Below, one piece after another: positions 6,405-13,084 of a DNA stretch of 13,220 nt. The stretch lies in NCBI GenBank assembly GCA_023430285.1, contig JAEZAV010000196.1, positions 1 to 13,220 on the forward strand. Direction: 5' to 3'. Numbering within the stretch: position 1 is the stretch's first letter; each line of letters starts with the position of its first letter. A model generated the notes under the pieces. It made no database searches. It was not told where the DNA came from and worked only from the letters and a program-made list of their open reading frames with translations. The translations under genes and the position numbers were made by a program. Source of the stretch: Methanobacteriota archaeon. Its GTDB lineage: Archaea > Methanobacteriota > Methanobacteria > Methanobacteriales > Methanobacteriaceae.

Positions 6405-7505
6405 TCATGTTCCCTTGAATATTTTCTTCAGCCGGTTCAAGAGGGATTTGGAACTTTCTTGTTTCTGTTCTTTGCATTGTATCTCGTTCATTAGGATCCT
6501 GGTGAAATTTTCTTCACCGTAGGGGTATATTCCATCGCTCAACACAAATTCTCTAATTGCACTAATACGATTCATATACTCCTCCCGGGGCATATTTTTG
6601 ATATGATCATAGAGTTCGGGGTAGGAATCAAATTCACGTTTGTCTATGAAAGTTTCAGGTGGTATGAAATCCTGGATGTTGGGTTCTCCCCAGTAAATTG
6701 GTATACAACCTGCGAAAAATGAGTCGAAAATCTTTTCTGTCAAGTACCCTGGAATGTCCCTTGCATTCTCATAGCAAATGGAAAATTTGTAATTCTTAAG
6801 GGTTTCAATCTTGGAATCAACAGAACCCCTGTAGGAAATGTATGGATCTTCCTTGGGTCGGGCATTTCTTCTTTTGATACCTTCATCTGTTGACCAGTGG
6901 GTGGAAAGTGTTTCCTTTGCCTGTTCCTCCCAACCGTAACCATACAGATCAAAGTCTTCAGGATGATACCTTTCAAACCAACGCAGAGCTTCCAGCCTTG
7001 CTGAATACAATTCCAATGGATGATAATTAAATTTGTTAGAAGCAACCATGGCACACAACTTGTTCTTCCTATTCACATCAAAATCGTTGGTTTTTAAAAC
7101 CTTTATTGGAAAGTAGTACTGGAATATCTTCTTGTTATCAACCATTTCATAATTCCAGGTGAAAACTTTCTTGAAATATTTGTAGTTAGATCTATCCCAG
7201 TTGTTTGGCATTACAATTTCAGATTCGTAGATAAACAAGTACAAATTATCATGCCCAGCTTCTACAAGCTGTTTAAAATATATGTTATCCTCCTTTGGAA
7301 AATCGAAGAAAAATATCTTGTCGTAACTTTCAAGGGGATTGGTATCAATGGTTGATATATTTATACCTGCATCTGAGGCAGTTTTAAAAAGATGTACAAA
7401 TGGATAGGTTAAATTGTCTCCAACTGTGTGTGCAGATGGATCTTCGAACATTCTGTTCTTGTTACAGTTTTCATAATAATTATAAAATCCCACATTCAAA
7501 GTCAT
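6405..7505 (-). CDS. Glycosyltransferase family 10 (fucosyltransferase-type)
   Basis: Predicted GT10 enzyme. The family transfers fucose or a similar sugar from a nucleotide donor (classically GDP-fucose) in alpha-1,3 or alpha-1,4 linkage onto glycans. The 366 residues contain the GT10 hallmark near the C-terminus: YKFSICYEN (239-247), then YLTEKIFDSFFAGCIPIYWG (254-273), with the conserved Glu of YEN and the TEK donor-binding triad. No signal peptide or membrane span is evident, so it should be cytoplasmic, with a basic amphipathic tail (LLNRLKKIFKGT) that could touch the membrane. The ATG at 7505 has GGTGGGGGG immediately before it, which is rather close; a downstream in-frame GTG (codon 5) is an alternative. 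The donor sugar cannot be told from sequence, and no GDP-fucose synthesis genes are in view. Confidence 0.88.
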   Translation of the reverse strand: MTLNVGFYNYYENCNKNRMFEDPSAHTVGDNLTYPFVHLFKTASDAGINISTIDTNPLESYDKIFFFDFPKEDNIYFKQLVEAGHDNLYLFIYESEIVMPNNWDRSNYKYFKKVFTWNYEMVDNKKIFQYYFPIKVLKTNDFDVNRKNKLCAMVASNKFNYHPLELYSARLEALRWFERYHPEDFDLYGYGWEEQAKETLSTHWSTDEGIKRRNARPKEDPYISYRGSVDSKIETLKNYKFSICYENARDIPGYLTEKIFDSFFAGCIPIYWGEPNIQDFIPPETFIDKREFDSYPELYDHIKNMPREEYMNRISAIREFVLSDGIYPYGEENFTRILMNEIQCKEQKQESSKSLLNRLKKIFKGT

Positions 7506-7592
7506 CCCCCCACCACATAAGTTTCAGGCTATTGGGTGCATTCACTTGATTGGAAAGTTGTGGACAAATTCATTAGGATAGAAATTCCAGGT

Positions 7593-7617
7593 AAAAAAAA
7601 AAGTAGGGAATCTTCCA
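7593..7617 (-). terminator. Oligo-U terminator after the nitroreductase gene
   Basis: On the minus strand the small palindrome GGAAGATTCC (7608-7617) is followed five bases later by a run of ten T (7593-7602), some 16-40 bases past the nitroreductase stop. U-tract termination is usual in euryarchaea. It separates the nitroreductase from the downstream glycosyltransferase. Confidence 0.6.
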
Positions 7618-7633
7618 AATAATCTTGTTTTAT

Positions 7634-8236
7634 TTAGAAGTAGATTTCTTCCTTTGAAAACCTCATTTTAGGCATCTGTTCGTCTGCAGGGTACCCCAAT
7701 GGTACGATCATGGTAGGTACAAGTTCCCCTGGAATATCCAATATTTTTGCATATGAAACAGGGTCAAATCCTTGCATTGGACATGAGTCTACCCCTACAG
7801 ATTTTGCTGCGTATAATGCTGTGGTTACTGCTATAAAGACATGATGCTGGGCCTCGGATACAGCTGCAGCTTCTTCATCAAACATTCCAATGAAGGTGTT
7901 TATAACGGTTTCAAACTGTTCGACATTTTCTTTAGGAACTCCCATCTCTTTCATGGATGCAACTACCTTCTTTGCATTGCCCATCATATCAGGGTTGGCA
8001 CAGAACACCAGAAGATGTGAACAGCTGCTTATCTGCGGCTGATCCATGGATGCTGCCGATAGTTTATCCAAGGTTTCCTGATCTGAAACCACCTTGATCT
8101 TCCATGGCTGAACATTCAATGCTGAAGGTGAAAATCTGATCATTTCAAGGATCTTGTCCAAAGTTTCTTCATCTATCTTCTTTCCATCAAACTTCTTGGT
8201 TGCATATCTTGCCATGAGTATATCGTTAAATTCCAT
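7634..8236 (-). CDS. FMN-dependent nitroreductase family protein
   Basis: Predicted cytoplasmic flavoprotein that transfers electrons from NAD(P)H to nitro compounds, quinones or flavins; the natural substrate is unknown. The 200 residues are the normal size for the NfsB/NADH-oxidase-like fold. FMN-binding elements are visible: RYATKKFD (10-17), SPSALNVQPW (36-45), GVDSCPMQGFDP (148-159) and PLGYPADEQMPKMR (179-192), the last contributing phosphate-binding Lys/Arg. The family works as a homodimer. The ATG at 8236 follows AGGTGAT about 12 bases upstream. The gene appears to be monocistronic, with a TATA/inverted-repeat element upstream and a U-tract downstream. Confidence 0.92.
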   Translation of the reverse strand: MEFNDILMARYATKKFDGKKIDEETLDKILEMIRFSPSALNVQPWKIKVVSDQETLDKLSAASMDQPQISSCSHLLVFCANPDMMGNAKKVVASMKEMGVPKENVEQFETVINTFIGMFDEEAAAVSEAQHHVFIAVTTALYAAKSVGVDSCPMQGFDPVSYAKILDIPGELVPTMIVPLGYPADEQMPKMRFSKEEIYF

Positions 8237-8311
8237 AACTAATCACATCACCTAAAATTTTTTTTATTGAATCTTCTAATTTCTTTTCTAGATCTAAAAA
8301 ATTTACTGTTT

Positions 8312-8350
8312 AAAAAAAAATTTGGTTATTCAGAACTCAGTTCTTATATT
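8312..8350 (-). promoter_or_regulatory. Nitroreductase promoter with operator-like AGAACT-C-AGTTCT repeat, or terminator of the upstream gene
   Basis: On the minus strand a TATA-like AATATAAG (8343-8350) runs directly into a perfect inverted repeat (arms 8332-8337 and 8339-8344), and the predicted transcript start is near 8321. An inverted repeat between TATA box and start is where archaeal repressors often bind. The same repeat is followed 11 bases later by nine T (8312-8320), so it could equally be the terminator of the acidic protein gene that ends at 8389. Both roles are possible together. Confidence 0.45.
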
Positions 8351-8388
8351 CTGATTAATTGTACAACGTTTTGGTTTTAATGTAGTAT

Positions 8389-8766
8389 TTATTGGGAACT
8401 CTCTTCTTCCTGTTTTTCAAGGGTTTCTTCGATTTCTTCTAAAATATCTTCGAGTTCATGTTTACGAGCCTGTACTATGGATAATGTATCTAGAAGCACA
8501 TCCCTAAGATCGTTGGTGATAAGCACACTCCACATTTCATCCAGATAATTGTACAGTGTCATGAGATCGTCTGGTGAGTTCTTGTTTGATTCAACATTTT
8601 CCTTTACTAGCTGAACAAAAACATCCAGTTCGTTGTCTAGATGATACAGATTTTCGACTGTAAATGCTATTCTTTCCTCAATCTCTTCCTGCAGTTCTTC
8701 CTTTAAAAGTCCTTCTACCGGTATGATTAATTCTCCCAATGGATGTTCTTCTTCCAAACTCATCAT
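8389..8766 (-). CDS. Acidic helical protein of unknown function
   Basis: Not recognised. The 125 residues are strongly acidic with few basic residues, no signal peptide and no membrane span. Predicted helices dominate, with an amphipathic EELQEEIEERIAFTVENLYHL region, a central VFVQLVKENVES and DDLMTLYNYLDEMWSVLI, and a glutamate-rich coiled-coil-like tail (HELEDILEEIEETLEKQEEE). This could be a protein-interaction or adaptor module; no catalytic motif is visible. The start is ambiguous: ATG codons at 8766 and 8763 lie right against GGGAG, whereas TTG at 8757 has a better nine-base spacing. It is divergently oriented from the DUF308 gene. Confidence 0.75.
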   Translation of the reverse strand: MMSLEEEHPLGELIIPVEGLLKEELQEEIEERIAFTVENLYHLDNELDVFVQLVKENVESNKNSPDDLMTLYNYLDEMWSVLITNDLRDVLLDTLSIVQARKHELEDILEEIEETLEKQEEESSQ

Positions 8767-8942
8767 CTCCCATAAATTTTTTTTACTGCATAAAAATATA
8801 TGATCATCAATGTTGAATAATATTTCCCCATGTTACCCGAGAAAATTCAGTGCCATCTAAAATTCTCCGAGATAGATGGTTTCATTTCATCTAGTTTTAA
8901 TGCATATAATTGGAAAAAAACTTACATAATGACTGTCAAGAG

Positions 8943-8974
8943 TATTAATATATTGTAGAACTTGTTAACAGTTC
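8943..8974 (+). promoter_or_regulatory. Promoter of the DUF308 gene with GAACT-N7-AGTTC inverted repeat
   Basis: The TATA-like tattaatatatt (8943-8954) is followed by GAACT (8958-8962), seven bases, and AGTTC (8970-8974). The predicted transcript start falls around 8974, giving a leader of about 38 bases that contains GGGAGGA. The arms are identical to those of the inverted repeat at the nitroreductase promoter, but the spacer is seven bases instead of one. Confidence 0.5.
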
Positions 8975-9011
8975 AAAAATATTCAAAAATTGTTTGGGAG
9001 GAAAGAAAAAA

Positions 9012-9536
9012 ATGGAAGAAGGAAGAAATTTACTGTTAGGAGTACTGGGTATTTTATTGGGTTTGATAGTTATTATTTTTCCGTTGATCAGTATTTTCAC
9101 AGTGAATACCATTGCAGGTATTGGAGTAATATTTGTGGGTATCTGGATCATTGTGAAAAGTTTAAAGAATGATAGTATTGCCGCAGGAGTTGCGGGTTTG
9201 ATAGTTGCACTCTTTGCAATAATGCTTGGAATAGTATTCATAGGAGATATTAAAACATTTGAATTCTTTTCATTCATAGCACTCTACATTGTAGGGTTCT
9301 TCATAGCACTGGCTGGTGTTGAATCTTTAATATCTGGAAAAGGTGCTAAGAGTAAAGGTACAGGAGTGCTTGGAATCATAATAGGTATTCTATTTATCGT
9401 GATCGGAACCTTTGCTGGCAACCCATTGGTACTTGCAGCATTGATAGGTGCTTTCTTGATAGTGGCAGGTTTAGTGGAAATATTAGAACCACAACTCATG
9501 GAAATACCTCAAGAAACAACAAAAACCAAAAAATAA
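9012..9536 (+). CDS. DUF308/HdeD-like membrane protein
   Basis: Predicted integral membrane protein of 174 residues with six helices at about 6-25, 33-50, 55-78, 84-107, 116-134 and 139-157. They are arranged as three glycine-rich helix pairs, the pattern of the HdeD/DUF308 family. The repeats are visible as LLGVLGILLGLIVIIFP, GVAGLIVALFAIMLGIVF and GVLGIIIGILFIVIGTF. Family function is poorly defined; bacterial HdeD is linked to acid stress, which should not be transferred here. The start is ATG 9012, set by GGGAGGA nine bases upstream. A TTG at 8994 would include that site in the coding sequence and is rejected. The tail is short, polar and lysine-rich. Confidence 0.88.
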   Translation: MEEGRNLLLGVLGILLGLIVIIFPLISIFTVNTIAGIGVIFVGIWIIVKSLKNDSIAAGVAGLIVALFAIMLGIVFIGDIKTFEFFSFIALYIVGFFIALAGVESLISGKGAKSKGTGVLGIIIGILFIVIGTFAGNPLVLAALIGAFLIVAGLVEILEPQLMEIPQETTKTKK

Positions 9537-9549
9537 AATCAAACAGTTT

Positions 9550-9603
9550 AGTTTCTCCATATTATTTTATGGGAAACTGACTACCCATTTTATACTTTTT
9601 TTT
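9550..9603 (+). terminator. Stem-loop and T-tract after the DUF308 gene
   Basis: AGTTTC(t)CCATA (9550-9561) pairs with TATGGGAAACT (9568-9578) over eleven pairs with one bulged base and a six-base loop. A run of eight T follows at 9596-9603. This is a good candidate transcript end, 14 bases after the stop codon. Confidence 0.65.
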
Positions 9604-9713
9604 AGATGGTCTGCTAATATTAATGGTCACTGTGTTCCTAGAAAATAGGATATGGGCTGTCACAATGCAGAAATTGTTTATATTTTTAGTTAAACAGCAT
9701 CCTCGGATCCATG

Positions 9714-9727
9714 TAAAAATATAAAAA
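9714..9727 (+). promoter_or_regulatory. TATA-like element upstream of the potassium channel gene
   Basis: A TATA-like stretch AAAAATATAAAA lies about 40 bases before the ATG at 9762. No convincing ribosome binding site lies between them, suggesting a short or unstructured leader. Weak evidence because the whole spacer is AT-rich. Confidence 0.35.
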
Positions 9728-9761
9728 CAGATTTATGTTTTTAAATTTAGAAATATAAACC

Positions 9762-10613
9762 ATGAATGAAATTAATAAACGGCCAGGCATTATTTGGCAG
9801 AGCATACTTGTTTTTCTAATAGTACTAGACGGAATCTTACTATTTCTAACTCTTATTTCTCCAAATCTTAAATCCATAACCATTGCAAATTTAGGAATCT
9901 TCGATCTGGCTGTTTCAACCATACTGCTCTTTGTTTTCCTCTGGAGAATGAAACAACACCAAAATGAATATCCCCAGTTCATTAAAAACAATTGGAAGGA
10001 CATTCTTGCATTTGTACCAATCTACTTCATAAGCTACTACATATTCGGACTACATGATGTGGGCATCATCATGAAGATAATCGTGATTATAAAACTTGCA
10101 GCCCTCTACATATTTTCAAAAAAGGTTGGCAAAGAATTCATCAAGTACCAGGAAAAAACCAGGCTCGTATATGCATTGGCATTCTTCCTAGTGGTGTTCT
10201 TCTTCTGTTCTTACATCTTTTACCTAGTTGAACACGGTGTGAATCCTGAAGTATCAACCTTCGAAGACTCCATATGGTTCGTGCTTCAAACCATCACAAC
10301 AGTTGGATACGGAGACATCATACCCGTCACTGGAATCGGCAGATTAATGGGTGTTATTTCAATGTTTAGTGCCCTGGTTTTAACCAGTATAATCACTTCA
10401 GTCGCAACATTTTCGCTCATAGAAAAGTTCAGAAAGGGAACCGAAGCCCTAACCGAAAAAACAGGAAAGTACGTTGAAACCATGGATGAAAAGTTGGACC
10501 ACCTAAATCACAGGCTTGATGATCTAGAAAAGATCGATGAAATAAATAAAAATCTTGAAGAGATGAAATCCGAAATTGAAGAACTAAAACAGATGATGAA
10601 AGACAAAAAATGA
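9762..10613 (+). CDS. Potassium channel, six-helix type with C-terminal coiled coil
   Basis: Predicted potassium-selective membrane channel of 283 residues. Helices S1-S4 lie at about 11-32, 44-62, 80-97 and 98-119, S5 at about 134-156, the pore helix at about 166-179, and S6 at about 192-220. The selectivity filter TTVGYGD is at 179-185, the canonical potassium signature. S4 carries only a few spaced lysines and no regular arginine array, so strong voltage sensing is doubtful. After S6 there is no RCK (nucleotide or calcium) domain. Instead, residues about 238-283 form a charged coiled coil (EKLDHLNHRLDDLEKI...), which probably assembles the tetramer. A T9 run downstream is the likely terminator. 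Confidence 0.93.
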   Translation: MNEINKRPGIIWQSILVFLIVLDGILLFLTLISPNLKSITIANLGIFDLAVSTILLFVFLWRMKQHQNEYPQFIKNNWKDILAFVPIYFISYYIFGLHDVGIIMKIIVIIKLAALYIFSKKVGKEFIKYQEKTRLVYALAFFLVVFFFCSYIFYLVEHGVNPEVSTFEDSIWFVLQTITTVGYGDIIPVTGIGRLMGVISMFSALVLTSIITSVATFSLIEKFRKGTEALTEKTGKYVETMDEKLDHLNHRLDDLEKIDEINKNLEEMKSEIEELKQMMKDKK

Positions 10614-10690
10614 TCAAAAACAGGTTGTCCAGAGAAAAATAGGATGTAAATAAATTGGTTGGTCTCAAATAAGTGGATAAACCCATATAA

Positions 10691-10699
10691 TTTTTTTTT
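10691..10699 (+). terminator. T9 tract after the potassium channel gene
   Basis: Nine consecutive T about 80 bases past the channel stop and just before the convergent YrhK-like gene. U-tract termination without a strong hairpin is usual in archaea. Confidence 0.5.
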
Positions 10700-10731
10700 G
10701 GTGCTGAATTCAAATTTATGATTCACTTTTT

Positions 10732-11610
10732 TTAAGTTTGATCCATGGTTCTCTCTGGAAGTAGAAGCACAGCTGCAATAAAAAAGCAAACCCCTCCAAC
10801 AAATGTTCCCCAATTTTGTATTGCGAAATTAACAGGTTCTCCTGTTGCAGGTAAAGTAAATGCGTAAATTGCTGAAATTCCAAAGGCCACAGAACCTATG
10901 AGATTTAAAATTGCAATTTGCCAGGATATATTTTTCCAGTTAAATGAAAATAATCCATGACCCACCTCTATCCATACTAGGCTGCTTGCCACTAAGAAGC
11001 ATATTGATCCGTAAATATCCGGAACCCAAACTTGGTGGTTTATCTGCTGGATAGTTAAAAGCATGTTAATAGCAAAGAATGTGCTGAAATTAAAAAATAG
11101 CGTTCCTATAAACTGAACTACTGATGCTAACCAATCAATTCTTCGGGGTTCCCATGTAAAGATTTTAATTTCATCAACTAGGTTCATGGACTTGGGAACT
11201 CTTCTGATGTTTACTGTTTCGATGTACTGCAAGAAAGCGGCAGTTGTGAAGAATATGGATCCTAAAAAGTAGGTCATTGCATCCATATGTGGACCTGCCC
11301 AGTTAATGTAGGGTGGTGCAGAACCTAATGCAAAAAATATGGAGCCAATTGCAAAGAGCACTCCTATCCACCATGCTATAGCTCCTGGTGCAAACCATGT
11401 GGAAATGGTGCCTGAATCCAAGAGGTTGTGGTGTTTACGATGATACCGTGACCTCCATTTATATTCTAAACCTTCAGGACTGATAAGGAGCGCCCCTGTA
11501 ATAAAGGGACCTGTTCCAATAATTTCTTTGCACACCCATCCCTTTGGGATCTTGAGATACAAAATATCTGGACATTCATCGAAATTTTTATTCAAACTAT
11601 TCCCATCCAT
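10732..11610 (-). CDS. YrhK-like domain membrane protein
   Basis: Predicted integral membrane protein of 292 residues with a cytoplasmic-type N-terminus of about 75 residues and about six helices (79-97, 111-131, 160-181, 197-216, 231-251, 264-284). The segment WEPRRIDWLASVVQFIGTLF (153-172), continuing NFSTFFA, resembles the YrhK-like family signature. That family has no established biochemical role. The ATG at 11610 is used. A TTG at 11634 would add eight residues, but a TATA-like GTATATTTTG (about 11625-11634) lies right there, so the transcript may begin close to the ATG. It converges with the potassium channel gene. Confidence 0.78.
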   Translation of the reverse strand: MDGNSLNKNFDECPDILYLKIPKGWVCKEIIGTGPFITGALLISPEGLEYKWRSRYHRKHHNLLDSGTISTWFAPGAIAWWIGVLFAIGSIFFALGSAPPYINWAGPHMDAMTYFLGSIFFTTAAFLQYIETVNIRRVPKSMNLVDEIKIFTWEPRRIDWLASVVQFIGTLFFNFSTFFAINMLLTIQQINHQVWVPDIYGSICFLVASSLVWIEVGHGLFSFNWKNISWQIAILNLIGSVAFGISAIYAFTLPATGEPVNFAIQNWGTFVGGVCFFIAAVLLLPERTMDQT

Positions 11611-11688
11611 GAATCCGTTTAACAAAATATACAAAATTATTAAGAATCTTATCTTTGAAGTAGTTTCACTTTGGGATCAAAGGATTGA

Positions 11689-11817
11689 ATGAAAAATCGA
11701 ATCTTAGAAAATCTAAAAAAAATATTTAAAAAAAACATGTTTTCGACCAATATAAAAGAGGTTAAAGACGTCTTTATGGTCTTTCAAATGGAAATCTTGT
11801 GTTTAACTGGAACATAA
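11689..11817 (+). CDS. Doubtful small ORF, 42 residues
   Basis: An unrecognised frame beginning MKNRILENLKKIFKKN, a lysine-rich amphipathic start, and ending MEILCLTGT. AAGGAT lies just before the ATG but is close to it (three bases); GGAT further upstream is an alternative site. A TATA-like AAAATATACAAAA lies about 60 bases upstream. Frames of this length arise by chance in the AT-rich spacers here, so this is a weak candidate. Confidence 0.25.
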   Translation: MKNRILENLKKIFKKNMFSTNIKEVKDVFMVFQMEILCLTGT

Positions 11818-11970
11818 ACTGTTCAGTGTTACATTTTTCAAGTTTTATTCAAAGTTTTACTCGAATTTAAAAATTTAAACCATCAAGGGAATAGGATAGG
11901 TTGTAATTTTCATACTCTTAACAAAAGTTTTTTTTCGAGTTAACTCATGGGTATCTCATGGAAATTTTTT

Positions 11971-12090
11971 TTACTTTGAATAAGATTTGTTGAGGCTTCT
12001 GTTGTAACCCAGAAATAGGGTGAAGAAAACCAAAAACATGGCACAGATCATAACCATTGGAATTATCAAATCGACATGAAATAAATTCAT
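11971..12090 (-). CDS. Small single-span membrane protein, 39 residues
   Basis: Not recognised as a known family. The product starts MNLFHVDLIIPMVMICAMFL, continues with VFFTLFLGYN and ends in a polar, basic RSLNKSYSK. One membrane helix (about residues 7-28) with a short positively charged tail implies an N-out/C-in or dimer-forming miniprotein; topology is an inference. Support is good: the ribosome binding site AGAAGGTGA (12097-12105) is an almost perfect anti-Shine-Dalgarno match six bases before the ATG, and a consensus TATA box lies 65-80 bases upstream. It is surrounded by spacer on both sides, so it is probably expressed alone. Conservation in relatives would be the key test. Confidence 0.7.
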   Translation of the reverse strand: MNLFHVDLIIPMVMICAMFLVFFTLFLGYNRSLNKSYSK

Positions 12091-12155
12091 TTCTTTTCAC
12101 CTTCTTAATATTTAGTCAAAGACATGTTTAATTCTTACACCTTAATTTAAAAGTT

Positions 12156-12167
12156 AATATATATAAA
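12156..12167 (-). promoter_or_regulatory. TATA box for the 39-residue membrane protein
   Basis: On the minus strand this reads TTTATATATATT, matching the archaeal TATA consensus well. The predicted transcript start is near 12135, giving a leader of about 45 bases that includes the ribosome binding site. A six-codon frame (MSLTKY, 12105-12125) would lie in the leader and end on that site. Confidence 0.6.
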
Positions 12168-12271
12168 CTTATCTATTTGCACGATCTAAAATAACAGTAT
12201 AAAAGAACTTTAAAAGGAAAATAAAACCTGTTCATAGATTTAAATCCTGTGAATCCCATGTGGCAAATATG

Positions 12272-12892
12272 TTAGATATTTTTCTCTATCCTGAGTACCA
12301 CCACTTCAACTTCAACAGATTCCTTGGTGTGGAAATCGTAAATTTTGGGTATTGGAAATTTGTATTCAAATTTGTGTGATACTGTTGCATTTCTTTCTGC
12401 CACGAATTTCAACAGAAAGTCCAAGGTTTTCTTCATGTGAAATGAGTAGACAACTGGAGAAATTTCAAGGGCCTTTTCAAGGAATATGACATCTGCAGCT
12501 GTTTTATTAGATTTTTGCGCTCCGAAGGGAGGGTTTTGAATCACTGTATCCACTTCTTCAGTGAAGTCTGTGATTTCTGATACAACGAACCTGGTGTTTT
12601 CAAGATTTCTCTTTGAAGATTCTTTTTCAGCTATAGAAACAGCCTCAGAATCTGTATCTACTCCTACAACTTCGTTTGCCCCGAGTAAAGCTGCTCCTAT
12701 TGTGAATATGCCCGTTCCACATCCAAGATCTGCCAGTTTCAATCCTTCGATGTCTCCAATTGCCAGTGCATTCCATAACAGATCAGCGGCTATGACCGAT
12801 GGCGTGGAGTACTGTTCCAGTTCTACGCGGGGATTTTTATGGGGAGAAATATCTTGAAGTGTCATTTCAAGCTGTCTTTTTTTCTTAAACAT
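12272..12892 (-). CDS. METTL5-type RNA adenine N6-methyltransferase
   Basis: Predicted SAM-dependent RNA methyltransferase. Eukaryotic METTL5, with TRMT112, makes N6-methyladenosine in 18S rRNA, and archaeal homologues are thought to act on small-subunit rRNA. The 206 residues match the family. Present are the substrate-side LEQYSTP (25-31), SAM-binding DLGCGTGIF (55-63), acidic GVDTD (77-81), catalytic NPPFG (120-124), the adenine-binding core of amino-methyltransferases, and YSFHMKK (149-155). The ATG at 12892 is preferred over M10 because conserved sequence begins before M10. TAGGA lies about ten bases upstream. No Trm112 partner gene is in the window. It is divergent from the biotin carboxylase gene. 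Confidence 0.9.
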   Translation of the reverse strand: MFKKKRQLEMTLQDISPHKNPRVELEQYSTPSVIAADLLWNALAIGDIEGLKLADLGCGTGIFTIGAALLGANEVVGVDTDSEAVSIAEKESSKRNLENTRFVVSEITDFTEEVDTVIQNPPFGAQKSNKTAADVIFLEKALEISPVVYSFHMKKTLDFLLKFVAERNATVSHKFEYKFPIPKIYDFHTKESVEVEVVVLRIEKNI

Positions 12893-12907
12893 TGGTCTGT
12901 TTTCCTA

Positions 12908-13027
12908 TTATTTTAGGTTTAATTGAAGTAGGGTTTGTATGGTGATCTTTTCACCTAAGTAAGATGGTTGTTTGTGAACCCAACATTGGATTAGTAATAA
13001 ATAGAAATGTTCATTAAGCTCATCCAT
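12908..13027 (-). CDS. Candidate 39-residue ORF just upstream of the METTL5 gene
   Basis: An unrecognised minus-strand frame beginning MDELNEHFYLLLIQCW and ending LLQLNLK, with stop TAA followed at once by TAG. It is in the same reading frame as the METTL5 gene, 15 bases upstream. A TATA-like TTTTATATTG (13045-13054) stands about 23 bases before its ATG, so transcription would begin almost at the ATG: a leaderless small protein is possible. Equally, this may just be the METTL5 leader. No ribosome binding site is visible. Confidence 0.3.
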   Translation of the reverse strand: MDELNEHFYLLLIQCWVHKQPSYLGEKITIQTLLQLNLK

Positions 13028-13044
13028 GATACCAAAGTGTGAAT

Positions 13045-13054
13045 CAATATAAAA
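13045..13054 (-). promoter_or_regulatory. TATA-like element for the METTL5 transcript
   Basis: TTTTATATTG on the minus strand. It would start transcription near 13025 and give METTL5 a leader of about 135 bases, which contains the 39-codon frame. Confidence 0.4.
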
Positions 13055-13084
13055 TTTATTAGTTAATTAATATAGAAATAAGAG

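Larger units (their letters stand above)
11635..12271. other. 637 bp spacer with one solid and one doubtful small gene
   Basis: Holds a 39-residue membrane miniprotein on the minus strand (11971-12090) with a good TATA box (12156-12167) and ribosome binding site. It also holds a doubtful 42-residue plus-strand frame (11689-11817), the 12-base palindrome AAAGACGTCTTT (11764-11775) and the 10-base palindrome GAGTTAACTC (11937-11946). Apart from these I see nothing in the 12170-12271 stretch. Confidence 0.6.

Noticed and set aside
6740..7054. 104-codon minus-strand frame inside the glycosyltransferase gene
   Set aside because: It overlaps the GT10 coding sequence in another frame, and the GT10 frame carries the recognisable family motif.
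8830..8958. Plus-strand frame of 42 codons before the DUF308 gene
   Set aside because: No ribosome binding site, and the DUF308 TATA box lies inside its end. It shows that frames of about 40 codons arise by chance in these spacers.
8994..9011. TTG start extending the DUF308 protein by six residues
   Set aside because: The extension would translate through the ribosome binding site GGGAGGA, which is correctly spaced for ATG 9012.
9284..9499. Minus-strand frames at 8945-9277 and 9284-9499
   Set aside because: Antisense to the DUF308 gene; the isoleucine/proline-rich translation mirrors the hydrophobic codons of the sense strand.
9623..9724. Plus-strand frame of 33 codons before the potassium channel gene
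   Set aside because: No ribosome binding site, overlaps the terminator/promoter region, and is too short to support without conservation.
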